A stretch of DNA of 16,483 nt from an uncultured Cytophagaceae bacterium (GTDB lineage: Bacteria; Bacteroidota; Bacteroidia; Cytophagales; Spirosomataceae), in NCBI GenBank assembly GCA_938008575.1, contig CALLKB010000106.1, positions 1 to 16,483 of the forward strand, given 5' to 3'. The notes beneath the pieces are model-generated. The model searched no databases. It was given only the letters and a program-made list of their open reading frames with translations, and had not been told where the DNA came from. This document shows positions 6,915-14,831 of the stretch, piece by piece; within the stretch, counting starts at the first letter, position 1, and every line of letters starts with the position of its first letter. The translations under genes were made by a program, and so were the position numbers.

Positions 6915-7984
6915 TAACGCGGGATAGAATCATCCACTTCGCGCGACCAGGCATCAATGCCCCCTGCTAAGTTGATCAGGTTTTCAAAACCCAGACTATG
7001 CAGGTGCTTTATGACAAACATCGAGCGCATGCCGTGGTGACAAACGACCAATCCGGGCACATCCTTCGGGATTAAATCCACTTGTAAGTTGTTCATCGAC
7101 ATGCAGAGAGATCCTGCAATTTGCGCCTCCTCCCATTCGAAAGGCTCTCGCACATCGAGCACAAACTGAATATTGCCATTTTTGATGGAATCTGCGGCAT
7201 CAACAGGCTCCATCTCTACAGGAACCCATGCTTTCACAGGAAAAATTCGTTCCTCCGCATCCGCCGAACGATCCATCCGAAATTGATGCATACGCATAGA
7301 TCGCATATCCCAGCGCAACAAATGATTTTGGGCAGGAGAAGACATTCCTGTTAAATAGAATATTGCTTCTTTGGCCTGCATCAATCCCATCATGCCTGGC
7401 AAGAAACCTAGAACACCAGCTTCATCACAAGTGGGGATTTCCCCCGCCGACGGTTCATCCGGAAATAAACAACGGTAAGTAGGTCCTGTTCCATGGGCAT
7501 TGCAAACGGCCAATTGGCCTTCCCAAGTATGAATTGCCGCATAAACAAAGGCCTTACCAAATTTGACACAGGCATCATTGATCAAGTATCTTGTGTCAAA
7601 GTTATCAGTACAATCCACCACTAAATCTGCGGATTGAACCAGGTGGTAATTCGCCATCGAAAATTTCTCCGACATCGCATCAACCTGCACGTGCGGATTC
7701 AATGCCTCCACATAATCTTTGGCCATCAGAACTTTCGACTGACCTACTTGATCATTGCGGTAAATGGTTTGTCGGCCTAAATTGCTCAAATCCACCACAT
7801 CATGATCGATGAGTGTCAAATGTCCTACCCCAGCCGCCGCGAGGTAAGGAATGACGCTAACGCCCAAACCACCAGCACCTACAATAAGTACATGAGCCTG
7901 CGAAAGGCATTCTTGCATTTCGAGCGTCCATTCAGGAATGGCCAATTGCTTTTGATATCGGGTAAATTCAGTTGAGCTTAACAT
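6911..7984 (-). CDS. MoeB/ThiF-type adenylyltransferase with C-terminal rhodanese domain
   Basis: A 357-residue fusion of an E1-like ThiF/MoeB/HesA adenylyltransferase (about residues 1-245) and a rhodanese domain (about 265-357). Such fusions adenylate the C-terminus of a ubiquitin-like sulfur carrier (MoaD or ThiS) and then sulfurate it, for molybdopterin or thiamine synthesis. Visible motifs are the ATP loop GAGGLG (36-41), DLSNLGRQ, DCTDNFDTRYLIND, PTCDEAGVLG with Cys186, and the rhodanese loop CHHGMRS with active Cys315. The four zinc-binding cysteines of typical MoeB are largely missing: the first pair reads TYRC instead of CYRC, and the second CxxC is replaced by a DRSADAEE segment. 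No carrier-protein gene is nearby, so MoaD versus ThiS cannot be decided. The ATG at 7984 is chosen over a TTG two codons upstream. It starts just after the rpmB terminator. Confidence 0.87.
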   Translation of the reverse strand: MLSSTEFTRYQKQLAIPEWTLEMQECLSQAHVLIVGAGGLGVSVIPYLAAAGVGHLTLIDHDVVDLSNLGRQTIYRNDQVGQSKVLMAKDYVEALNPHVQVDAMSEKFSMANYHLVQSADLVVDCTDNFDTRYLINDACVKFGKAFVYAAIHTWEGQLAVCNAHGTGPTYRCLFPDEPSAGEIPTCDEAGVLGFLPGMMGLMQAKEAIFYLTGMSSPAQNHLLRWDMRSMRMHQFRMDRSADAEERIFPVKAWVPVEMEPVDAADSIKNGNIQFVLDVREPFEWEEAQIAGSLCMSMNNLQVDLIPKDVPGLVVCHHGMRSMFVIKHLHSLGFENLINLAGGIDAWSREVDDSIPRY

Positions 7985-7990
7985 GGGCAA

Positions 7991-8022
7991 ATAAAAAAAG
8001 CCTCCTTGGTTTCAAGGAGGCT
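7991..8022 (-). terminator. Intrinsic terminator of rpmB
   Basis: AGCCTCCTTG (7999-8008), loop GTTT, CAAGGAGGCT (8013-8022): a perfect 10-bp stem. Read on the minus strand it is followed by seven T, so it ends rpmB transcription 25 bases past the stop. The T tract ends nine bases before the ATG of the MoeB-like gene, and the minus-strand TTTATTTG at 7995-7988 resembles a -7 box, so terminator and next promoter may overlap. Confidence 0.9.
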
Positions 8023-8047
8023 AATTTCGGTAAAAATCTTGATATAA

Positions 8048-8287
8048 TTAGATCGACAATGTACCCTTACGAGCAGATGCGATTAATGTTTTCTCGAAAC
8101 CGTTTTTGTTGATCGTACGGATTGCTTTCGCAGATACTTTCATACGAACCCAAACACCTTCAGACTCTAAGAAAAATTTCTTTGTCTGCAAGTTCGGATA
8201 AAACTTACGTTTTGTCTTATTGTTCGCGTGTGATACGTTGTTACCTACACGAGTTCTCTTTCCAGTTAATTGACAAACCTTTGCCAT
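8048..8287 (-). CDS. rpmB: 50S ribosomal protein L28
   Basis: L28 is a small basic protein of the large ribosomal subunit. The 79-residue product begins MAKVCQLTGKRTRVGNNVSH and continues with the family blocks NNKTKRKFYPNLQ, VRMKVSAKAIRTI and NKNGFEKTL; the length is normal for Bacteroidota. It has its own promoter (TTTG, 20 bases, TACTTTTG) and its own strong terminator, so it appears to be transcribed alone. In many Bacteroidota rpmB is followed by rpmG (L33) and a small DUF4295 gene; neither is here, so the usual cluster has been broken up in this lineage. Confidence 0.97.
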   Translation of the reverse strand: MAKVCQLTGKRTRVGNNVSHANNKTKRKFYPNLQTKKFFLESEGVWVRMKVSAKAIRTINKNGFEKTLIASARKGTLSI

Positions 8288-8344
8288 AATATGATGAATT
8301 TAAAATTGAATGCGATTCTAAAATGGTTTCCCTCAAAGGGATTG

Positions 8345-8376
8345 CAAAAGTAGGAAATATTTTGAAATATCCCAAA
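8345..8376 (-). promoter_or_regulatory. Predicted rpmB promoter
   Basis: On the minus strand TTTG (8376-8373), a 20-base spacer and TACTTTTG (8352-8345) match the Bacteroidota -33/-7 pattern exactly. Transcription would begin near 8340, giving a leader of about 50 bases. A short CCCT/AGGG dyad (8330-8340) lies at the predicted start point. Confidence 0.65.
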
Positions 8377-8412
8377 GGTCTTTACAAAATTTATAAAATG
8401 CCTTGGATTGTG

Positions 8413-8420
8413 TATCTTTG
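8413..8420 (+). promoter_or_regulatory. Predicted -7 box of the endonuclease/exonuclease/phosphatase gene
   Basis: TATCTTTG is an exact TAnnTTTG match only four bases before the ATG at 8425. The -33 region reads TTA rather than TTG at the expected distance (8391-8393). If used, the mRNA would begin at or next to the start codon, so it would be leaderless. Confidence 0.5.
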
Positions 8421-8424
8421 AGTC

Positions 8425-9537
8425 ATGGCAAAGCGAAAAACCGATGAATCCGTTAGTAAGAAAATCATCTCTTCCTTGATTTGGTTAGGAACCTTGCCTT
8501 TGTGCCTTTATACGCTACTGACCTATTTATTAAGCTATTCCCTAGTCATTGACCACTGGCTTGCAGGCTTCATCATGATGACCTTGCCTTATGCCCAAGT
8601 GCTCTGTTTTATTTCCTTGATTTATTGGATGTTTCGTCGGGCCAAAAGAGCCCTATTACCCCTCGTTGTCCTTGCGCTAGGTTATGGATTTATTCCCCGA
8701 AGCATCGTTTGGAATACCGCAAAACCCGCTGCCAAAAAAGATATTCGCGTCTTGAGTTATAATGTTTATGGGATGTATTCCAATAATTACAGTGGGAATG
8801 AGGAGAAGGTAAAAGCATTAAAAAGTTTCATGCTGGACTACCAAGCGGACGTGAAATGTTTTCAGGAGTTTTATTCGCATGCAGATCGCAAGGCTTATCG
8901 CAGCATCAACATGATGAAGGAATCCTATCCGCATTATGCTTTTATCCCTTTGAAAGAAGATTTTTTTGAGGCCAAAGAAAAAATGGGTCTAGCAATTTTT
9001 TCAAAATATCCCATCATTCATCAATCAGGCAAGCAATTTGGTAATTCGGCCAATGGCTATTTGTATGCGGATATTGTTGCCAAAGAAGACACCTTTCGAA
9101 TCATCAATGTGCAATTGTGGTCGATGGGAATCCGCGTAGGACGCGTAACAGGAAAAATACGCGATCAAGATTATGAAGATGCGAAGAAAGAAGGCCGTGG
9201 CATCATGAATTCGTTACGAAAAGGATTTATTCATCACAAAGATGAAATGTCGCAGATTAATCGGCTTATTCAAGAGAGCATGTATCCGGTGATTGTTGTG
9301 GGTGACTTGAATGAAACTCCCTATGGATGGGCCTATGGAACCCTACGCGAGCGATTGAAAAATTCATTCGAAGAGGCAGGCCGTGGATTTGGATTTACTT
9401 TGAATCGAAGCCCCTTTTTGGTACGCATCGATAATCAATTTTATTCGAAAGACTTTACGGTAAAACAATTTGTTACGCTACGTAACATCAACTATTCCGA
9501 TCACTTTCCTATTGCGGCCGATTATGAGCTAAAATAA
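8425..9537 (+). CDS. Membrane-anchored endonuclease/exonuclease/phosphatase family protein
   Basis: A 370-residue protein with about three N-terminal membrane helices (roughly residues 14-36, 44-69 and 76-92), then an EEP (DNase I / exonuclease III / inositol phosphatase-like) domain to the end. Catalytic landmarks are SYNVYGMYS (Asn113), CFQEFYS (Glu148), VGDLNETPYG (Asp294, Asn296) and YSDHFPIAADY (Asp359, His360), so the metal site and terminal catalytic His are kept. The usual N-x-H-L segment reads NVQLWS, with Gln230 where many homologues have His. Substrate could be nucleic acid, phosphoinositide or another phosphodiester; sequence alone does not decide. The domain's side of the membrane depends on helix topology, which I cannot fix. 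It is divergent from rpmB and overlaps the convergent aspartyl protease gene by nine bases. Confidence 0.85.
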   Translation: MAKRKTDESVSKKIISSLIWLGTLPLCLYTLLTYLLSYSLVIDHWLAGFIMMTLPYAQVLCFISLIYWMFRRAKRALLPLVVLALGYGFIPRSIVWNTAKPAAKKDIRVLSYNVYGMYSNNYSGNEEKVKALKSFMLDYQADVKCFQEFYSHADRKAYRSINMMKESYPHYAFIPLKEDFFEAKEKMGLAIFSKYPIIHQSGKQFGNSANGYLYADIVAKEDTFRIINVQLWSMGIRVGRVTGKIRDQDYEDAKKEGRGIMNSLRKGFIHHKDEMSQINRLIQESMYPVIVVGDLNETPYGWAYGTLRERLKNSFEEAGRGFGFTLNRSPFLVRIDNQFYSKDFTVKQFVTLRNINYSDHFPIAADYELK

Positions 9538-10791
9538 AGCGCGGAGTGTGAAAGAGATCATGTGAAAATTTTGACCTCTTTTGATGACCATTTCCATCTT
9601 TTTACCCTCCTTTTTTCGTAGCATTCGATAGATATCACCCAATCGATATTCACTCGCACGCATGCCATTGATAAACCACAATTCATCACCCACCTGAATC
9701 CCAGCCTCCTCGGCCGGAGAGTTCGCTTGAATGGTTTCAACAATAAATTGCTGATAGGTTGTACCCTGCGCACGAAAACTCAATCCCGACATTCCCAAAT
9801 CAAACTGCCTCCTCCATTGTCGGGCGATCGGCTTCAAAACCACATATTGATCCAGATAATGAAAGGTGACAATGAAGCGTCGCAAAAATTCTCCGCCCAA
9901 ACTCCCATGCAAATCAGCGGACTTTATTTTTTGCTGCGTTGATTGCGCAAAGGTAAACGCCGCGGGGACTTGCTTCCAAGTCCAGGATCCCAAGATCAAT
10001 TGTGGCACACGTCCCCAATTACCTAAGATGGCTCCGTTAAGCCCCTTCCCCAAATAAACCCGCTTCGCTGAAAAATGAAACATACTCGAATCCACGGCAT
10101 TCCCATCTAAAAACAAGACATGCCCTGCCCCAGAATCCAATAATAATCGATTGGCCAACGGAACATGTTGATCGCTTGTAATTTGGGCTGCACGGATATA
10201 AGGTTTGTTATCGACCATTTCCAAAGGAAAACGAGTTCCTTTTCGTTTGGAATAGTGATATTGTTTAGCTCTTCTGAGAATAAGTCGCTGGCGCGCATAA
10301 TCGATGGTCACGACCGCATTGGCAAATAATTCATAGCCCAAAACGCCTTGAATTTTTGTCCCCACATAATCCGACAAATTGAGTTGATTACTGGAGACAT
10401 AAATCAGATTTTGATGAGAAGCAGAGGCCTGACCTACTTGAATTTTTACATCGATCAGCACTTGGGCCTCAATGGGTTTTTCTTCACCCAAACCCAACAG
10501 ATCAATCTTTCGAATGGATTTTAATCCGAGGTTGCGGAAAGCAAGACTATCGGTCAACAAGGTGGTTCCAAGGCCCGTGTCAACCAAAAACCGAAGGGTA
10601 TCCGAGGCATTCAGTTGGATAGGAATTACGACAAGGTTCGCATGAAGTTCAAAAGGAATTTCAACCCGTTTTTGCTTTGTGGACCAATGGAATCCAAGCC
10701 CATATTCCTGTAAGGAATCGAGCTTGAACTGGTTTCCTTTCGAGGAAAACAACAGCAAGGCAAAAAAGCAAGAAATAAGGCTTGTTCGCAT
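9529..10791 (-). CDS. Exported retropepsin-like aspartyl protease with C-terminal PDZ domain
   Basis: A 420-residue protein with an N-terminal signal sequence (MRTSLISCFFALLLFSS, residues 1-17). Two aspartyl-protease half-domains follow in one chain: FLVDTGLGTTLL with Asp71-Thr-Gly, and LLLDSGAGHVLF with Asp219-Ser-Gly. Each DTG/DSG loop supplies one catalytic aspartate, so a single chain could form a pepsin-like pseudo-dimer. The C-terminus (about 340-415) is a PDZ domain with SPAEEAGIQVGDELWFINGM, which probably binds peptide ends or regulates the protease. Such aspartyl protease-PDZ proteins are common in Bacteroidota, with mostly unknown substrates; a periplasmic role is inferred. It is divergent from the amino acid permease. 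A near-match -7 box (TAGATTGG, 10805-10798) precedes the start. Confidence 0.85.
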   Translation of the reverse strand: MRTSLISCFFALLLFSSKGNQFKLDSLQEYGLGFHWSTKQKRVEIPFELHANLVVIPIQLNASDTLRFLVDTGLGTTLLTDSLAFRNLGLKSIRKIDLLGLGEEKPIEAQVLIDVKIQVGQASASHQNLIYVSSNQLNLSDYVGTKIQGVLGYELFANAVVTIDYARQRLILRRAKQYHYSKRKGTRFPLEMVDNKPYIRAAQITSDQHVPLANRLLLDSGAGHVLFLDGNAVDSSMFHFSAKRVYLGKGLNGAILGNWGRVPQLILGSWTWKQVPAAFTFAQSTQQKIKSADLHGSLGGEFLRRFIVTFHYLDQYVVLKPIARQWRRQFDLGMSGLSFRAQGTTYQQFIVETIQANSPAEEAGIQVGDELWFINGMRASEYRLGDIYRMLRKKEGKKMEMVIKRGQNFHMISFTLRALF

Positions 10792-10829
10792 GATGACCCA
10801 ATCTACTCAGGTAAAACGAAAAAATCGTC

Positions 10830-10837
10830 TATTTTTG
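10830..10837 (+). promoter_or_regulatory. Predicted -7 box of the APC permease gene
   Basis: TATTTTTG matches TAnnTTTG and ends eight bases before the ATG at 10846. No TTG is found at the normal -33 distance. The implied leader is only a few bases long. Confidence 0.45.
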
Positions 10838-10845
10838 TCTTTGCT

Positions 10846-12165
10846 ATGAAGAAAAAATCAAGTAATCAATTGTGGAAAGTGCTGGGTACAAGTTTCGGGG
10901 TGGCCGTTACACTCGGCGGAACGGTGGGAACAGGGATTCTTCGCAAGCCCGGTCCTATCGCTGAGCTATTACACAATCCTTCGTTGATTATTGGATTATG
11001 GCTTCTTGTTGCTGTTTATGCCCTTTTAGGTGTAAGCTGCGTACTTGAATTAAGTCTTTCCATCCCAAAAGCCGGCGCCTGGTATGGCTATGCCGAACGG
11101 GCTTTTGGTCGTTATATAGGATTTTTAGTGGGCCTAAGTTCCTGGCTCGGTACGGTTACCGCCTTAGGTTTTGGGTCTTATACCTGTAGTGAATACCTCG
11201 CCATTCTTTTTCCTAGCTTACAAGAATACGTATTATATTGTGCCATTTCCATCTTACTTATCTTATGGTTTTTTCACCAAATGGGCGTCGTCCTTGCGGG
11301 AAAATCACAAGAATGGCTGAGTGGGATAAAGGCTATGGCCTTAATTGGATTTATCATTATTTGTTTCTTGCATGGGGATGGTGGTACCTGGCACGCTAGT
11401 CCTGCAGCTCCGAGCGGTTTACCCTTATGGTCAGGTATTCTGACTGCTTTACTTTCCATTTTCTATGCATTTGACGGTTGGCATACCGCCGCATATTTCA
11501 CAGAAGAAAATAAAGATCCCGTGAAAAGCATGCCCAAATCCATGTTTATCGGGGTAATCGTGGTTGCGGTCATTTACATACTCATCAACATCGGCATCTT
11601 GAATACGCTATCTTGGGCGGAATTAAGTCAAAGCAAACTAGCTGCCGCGGATGCGATGCAAAAGATTCTTGGGGCCCAAACAGGTCGCTGGGTCACAACA
11701 TTTTTGATGCTAAGTATCTTAGGAATCCTGAATACACAAGTCATGTTTGCTCCTCGGGTTATCTTTTCGATGAGTCGGGATGGATTATTTTTTGCAGGCG
11801 CTGGCAAGGTGAATGCCCAAGGTAGTCCGACGTTTGCGACACACATGACGGTGGGTTTGGCATGTTTATTTTTGGTAAGCAGCCAGTCGATCAGTGACCG
11901 CTTATCCGATATCGCCACCTTCTTTTTTGTGGCGAGTTATTTAGCGGGCTTTGCTTCCTTGTTGCGCTTGAGAAAAACAGAACCTGAATTGGATCGTCCC
12001 TATCGGGTTTGGGCTTATCCCTTTTTACCTCTGCTACTTGTGTTTATTTCGAGCTTATTTTTGGCCGGGACGCTGATTCAAAATACGTCGAGCATTCCTT
12101 TTGTGATTGGATTTATGGGTATCAGCTTCCTCGTGTACCGCTTTGGCTTATCGAAGCGCGTTTAG
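10846..12165 (+). CDS. APC-superfamily amino acid permease
   Basis: A 439-residue integral membrane transporter of the amino acid-polyamine-organocation superfamily. About twelve hydrophobic segments are visible across its length. The first helix carries the broken-helix motif GGTVGTGILRKPG (24-36) that binds the amino acid backbone. Near residues 205-220, FYAFDGWHTAAYFTEE is followed by DPVKSMPKS, the family signature around the sixth helix and following loop. Near residue 300 is a VMFAPRVIFSMSRDGLFF block typical of these permeases. The specific amino acid cannot be predicted. Its 3' end overlaps dacB on the other strand by 18 bases. Possible linkage to uptake of amino acids released by the neighbouring peptidases is only a suggestion from context. 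Confidence 0.9.
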   Translation: MKKKSSNQLWKVLGTSFGVAVTLGGTVGTGILRKPGPIAELLHNPSLIIGLWLLVAVYALLGVSCVLELSLSIPKAGAWYGYAERAFGRYIGFLVGLSSWLGTVTALGFGSYTCSEYLAILFPSLQEYVLYCAISILLILWFFHQMGVVLAGKSQEWLSGIKAMALIGFIIICFLHGDGGTWHASPAAPSGLPLWSGILTALLSIFYAFDGWHTAAYFTEENKDPVKSMPKSMFIGVIVVAVIYILINIGILNTLSWAELSQSKLAAADAMQKILGAQTGRWVTTFLMLSILGILNTQVMFAPRVIFSMSRDGLFFAGAGKVNAQGSPTFATHMTVGLACLFLVSSQSISDRLSDIATFFFVASYLAGFASLLRLRKTEPELDRPYRVWAYPFLPLLLVFISSLFLAGTLIQNTSSIPFVIGFMGISFLVYRFGLSKRV

Positions 12166-13395
12166 AATCCACAAAATGTTCATTCGCGTATTTACATTTC
12201 CGTGGTTCGCCAGATTTGTCATAATTGAAAATACATATAATTTACCTTTCGCATCCCGATAAAATCCGGATAAATTATAGGTATTTCCAAAGGAGCCCGA
12301 CTTCGCATAAAAGCGTGAGCGCATATCATCCAGCACCATCCTACGAATGGTACCTGTGGAACCTGATTCCGGCAAAAGTTTAAAAAGGCGCTCCTCGCCC
12401 ACTTCCTCCTTCAATTGCGATAATATATGGACCAAATCTTTAGGGCGCATCAAATTATAGCGAGAAAGCCCTGAGCCATCTACCCATTTTATGGGCTTCA
12501 ACAAGGAATCTTCTTTTGTTAATTTTTCAATGATCTTATTGGTGGGCCCCACCCAATTTTTTTGTGCGGCGATCAGGTACAACATTTGCTCCGCAATTTG
12601 ATTATCACTGTCATGCAACATCGGAACGAAAAGGCTGTCCACCTTACCTGCATAGGCTAAACGGGATCTCTCATCGAATTTCTTTGGCTGAAGATAAATA
12701 GGCTTATTTATTTCATAGCTGAGTAAATCTGCTGTTTGACGAGCAGAAGTAATAAAAGGCATCACTTCAATAAAATCATTTTTAATGCTAGGTACTTCAA
12801 ACTGATTGGCATGATAGGCACGCTTAGCATACAAACTCTTGCCAGGATTTACATTCGAGGCAAAATAAGCAGGCGAAACCGTCTTCACCCCTGATTTTTG
12901 GGTAATCCGCACTTGATTATTGTACATGGGAATGGAAGAAATTTCGGCGGAATAATCATCTGAATAATCATCCCAGGCCCATCCGCTACCGAGTGGACGG
13001 ACATGCTCATCCGAATCCGCTAAAACCAATACTTTATTAGAGGCTTCGAGTTTTTTCAACAGGGCATCGCCATGAATATTAGGGTGCAATAAACTCGGGT
13101 CTCCGGTCCCCCAGAAATACAATGTATCCGCAGTCTCCAAATAACGATACGAGGGAATTGAATCCTTTAAAACCCGATTAGCCTGTAAAAACGTAAGCAA
13201 TTTGGCATTTGATGCGGGCATGAAATAGTGGTCGGCATGGTGCTGAAAAACTACTTTTCCGCTCTCCAACTCCTGAATTAAAATCCCAGAGGCTTGTTCA
13301 TCTAGATGTCCTAATTTAAAAGCTTTATTGATTCGAGAACTTGTACACGATGTGGCGATGATGCCAACCAACGAAAGGTATGCCAGTAGTTTCAT
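12148..13395 (-). CDS. dacB: D-alanyl-D-alanine carboxypeptidase/endopeptidase, PBP4 family (S13), lipoprotein
   Basis: A penicillin-binding protein of peptidase family S13, which trims the terminal D-Ala or cleaves cross-bridges of peptidoglycan in the periplasm. The three active-site motifs are in order: Ser62-x-x-Lys65 in MPASNAKLL, Ser263-Asp-Asn265 in HDSDNQIAEQ, and Lys365-Ser-Gly in YAKSGSFGN. The DGSGLSRYN block before the last motif is typical of DacB. The leader MKLLAYLSLVGIIATSC is a plausible lipoprotein signal with Cys17 as the lipidated residue. At 415 residues it is somewhat shorter than E. coli DacB, probably with a reduced inserted domain. It is convergent with and overlaps the permease gene, and divergent from the sodium symporter gene. 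A TACCTTTA box at 13407-13400 lies four bases before the ATG. Confidence 0.93.
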   Translation of the reverse strand: MKLLAYLSLVGIIATSCTSSRINKAFKLGHLDEQASGILIQELESGKVVFQHHADHYFMPASNAKLLTFLQANRVLKDSIPSYRYLETADTLYFWGTGDPSLLHPNIHGDALLKKLEASNKVLVLADSDEHVRPLGSGWAWDDYSDDYSAEISSIPMYNNQVRITQKSGVKTVSPAYFASNVNPGKSLYAKRAYHANQFEVPSIKNDFIEVMPFITSARQTADLLSYEINKPIYLQPKKFDERSRLAYAGKVDSLFVPMLHDSDNQIAEQMLYLIAAQKNWVGPTNKIIEKLTKEDSLLKPIKWVDGSGLSRYNLMRPKDLVHILSQLKEEVGEERLFKLLPESGSTGTIRRMVLDDMRSRFYAKSGSFGNTYNLSGFYRDAKGKLYVFSIMTNLANHGNVNTRMNILWILNALR

Positions 13396-13399
13396 AGCT

Positions 13400-13407
13400 T
13401 AAAGGTA
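13400..13407 (-). promoter_or_regulatory. Possible -7 box of dacB
   Basis: On the minus strand TACCTTTA differs from TAnnTTTG only in the last base and ends four bases before the dacB ATG. A TTTG lies 23 bases upstream (13434-13431), longer than the usual spacing, so support is modest. Confidence 0.35.
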
Positions 13408-13418
13408 AAAAAAATCTG

Positions 13419-13426
13419 TATTTTCG
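13419..13426 (+). promoter_or_regulatory. Possible -7 box of the sodium:solute symporter gene
   Basis: TATTTTCG differs from TAnnTTTG in one base and ends 16 bases before the ATG at 13443. No clear -33 TTG is seen at normal spacing. Confidence 0.35.
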
Positions 13427-13442
13427 TGCTCAAATAGTAAGA

Positions 13443-14831
13443 ATGCTTGTAGGTTTTGTCATCTTTTATTTAGCCTTAAACTTGCTAGTCGGCTGGTTTG
13501 CGAGCACCAAAGTGCGCACCACGACCGACTTCGTATTAGCAGGTCGGACTTTGTCATTTGGTTTGGCCACAATGGTCACGTTTGCTACCTGGTTTGGATC
13601 AGAAAGTTTATTGGGCGCGCCACGTGAATTTGTTCGAGGTGGACTGTATGCTGTGATTGAAGAACCTTTCGGCGCCGCATTAGGCTTATTCATCGTGGGT
13701 GCAATTTATGCCCGAAAACTATATCCTTTACCCGTATTAACCTTTAGTGATTTTTTTCGCATTCGTTTCGGTGGTCTGTCCGAAAAAGTATCAGCCTTGG
13801 TCATGATTCCTTCGTATTTCGGATGGATCTCAGCTCAATTAGTCGCTTTAGGACTCACCTTGCACCTACTACTCCCCATCAGCACGGAAATGGGCATAGT
13901 CATCGGCGCATTGTTGGTGATGACCTACACCCTCATGGGAGGCATGTGGTCAATTTCCATCACCGACTTCCTTCATAACATCATCCTAATCGTGGGCTTG
14001 TTAATTTTGGCCTATTTATTGCTGGATAAAATTCCGGATTTGGGGGTATTTATAGACCAACAACCCAAAGGATTTTTCCGGTTTACGCCGCTTAGCTCCG
14101 ATCCCGTTGAATGGTTGAAATACCTGGGTGCTTGGATGGTGATTGGGCTGGGAAGCATTCCACAGCAGGACATTTTCCAACGGGTCATGTCGGCAAAAAG
14201 CAGCCCCATTGCCGCCAAAGCGAGCATCGCGGCAGGAACCATGTATCTAAGCATTGCAATGCTACCCTTATTGATTGGATTAATTGGCATCCGATTATAC
14301 CCGAGTCTATTGGCCGACGACACCTTACTAATCCCACATTTGGTCATGCGATTTATGCCCTATGGAATTCAAATCTTATTTTTAGGCGCCTTGCTATCGG
14401 CCTTATTAAGTACGACGAGTGGGGCGATTTTAGCCCCGGCATCCGTATTAGGGGAGAATTTATTGAAACCGATGTTGAAGCATCCTTCCGACAAAAAAGT
14501 ATTGGCTATCATCCGCCTTTCGGTGGTGTTAGTCACAACAGCCTGCATTTGGATGGCTGTCAGTCGGCAGAATATTTTTGAACTCGTGGGAGAGGCGTCT
14601 GCATTTAGTTTGGTTTCCTTATTTATTCCGCTGAATGCGGGATTGTGGTGGAAAAAGGCCAGCGCGATGGGCAGTCACCTGAGTATGATTTTGGGACTAT
14701 TTGTGTGGGCTTATTTTCACTTCATGCATCCTACGGAGATACCAGCCATTTGGTTTGGACTCTTAGCAAGTATATTCGGATTGCTTGTAGGAACTTATGG
14801 ATTTCCTATGCCAACCAAGGTTGCTGAATAG
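13443..14831 (+). CDS. Sodium:solute symporter family (SSS) transporter
   Basis: A 462-residue polytopic membrane protein of the SSS family, which couples sodium entry to uptake of a sugar, amino acid, carboxylate or other small solute. About twelve to thirteen hydrophobic helices are visible. Family landmarks are TDFVLAGRTLSFGLATMVTFATWFG-type sequence after the first helix (about residues 29-52), the GSESLLGAPREF segment following it, MGGMWSISITDFLHN near residue 170, and IPQQDIFQRVMSAK near residue 240, the conserved loop with the QR pair. The LLSALLSTTSGAILAPAS segment near residue 315 corresponds to the sodium-site helix. Substrate cannot be assigned. The 3' end overlaps the convergent NUDIX gene by 26 bases; the start is 47 bases from divergent dacB. 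Confidence 0.9.
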   Translation: MLVGFVIFYLALNLLVGWFASTKVRTTTDFVLAGRTLSFGLATMVTFATWFGSESLLGAPREFVRGGLYAVIEEPFGAALGLFIVGAIYARKLYPLPVLTFSDFFRIRFGGLSEKVSALVMIPSYFGWISAQLVALGLTLHLLLPISTEMGIVIGALLVMTYTLMGGMWSISITDFLHNIILIVGLLILAYLLLDKIPDLGVFIDQQPKGFFRFTPLSSDPVEWLKYLGAWMVIGLGSIPQQDIFQRVMSAKSSPIAAKASIAAGTMYLSIAMLPLLIGLIGIRLYPSLLADDTLLIPHLVMRFMPYGIQILFLGALLSALLSTTSGAILAPASVLGENLLKPMLKHPSDKKVLAIIRLSVVLVTTACIWMAVSRQNIFELVGEASAFSLVSLFIPLNAGLWWKKASAMGSHLSMILGLFVWAYFHFMHPTEIPAIWFGLLASIFGLLVGTYGFPMPTKVAE

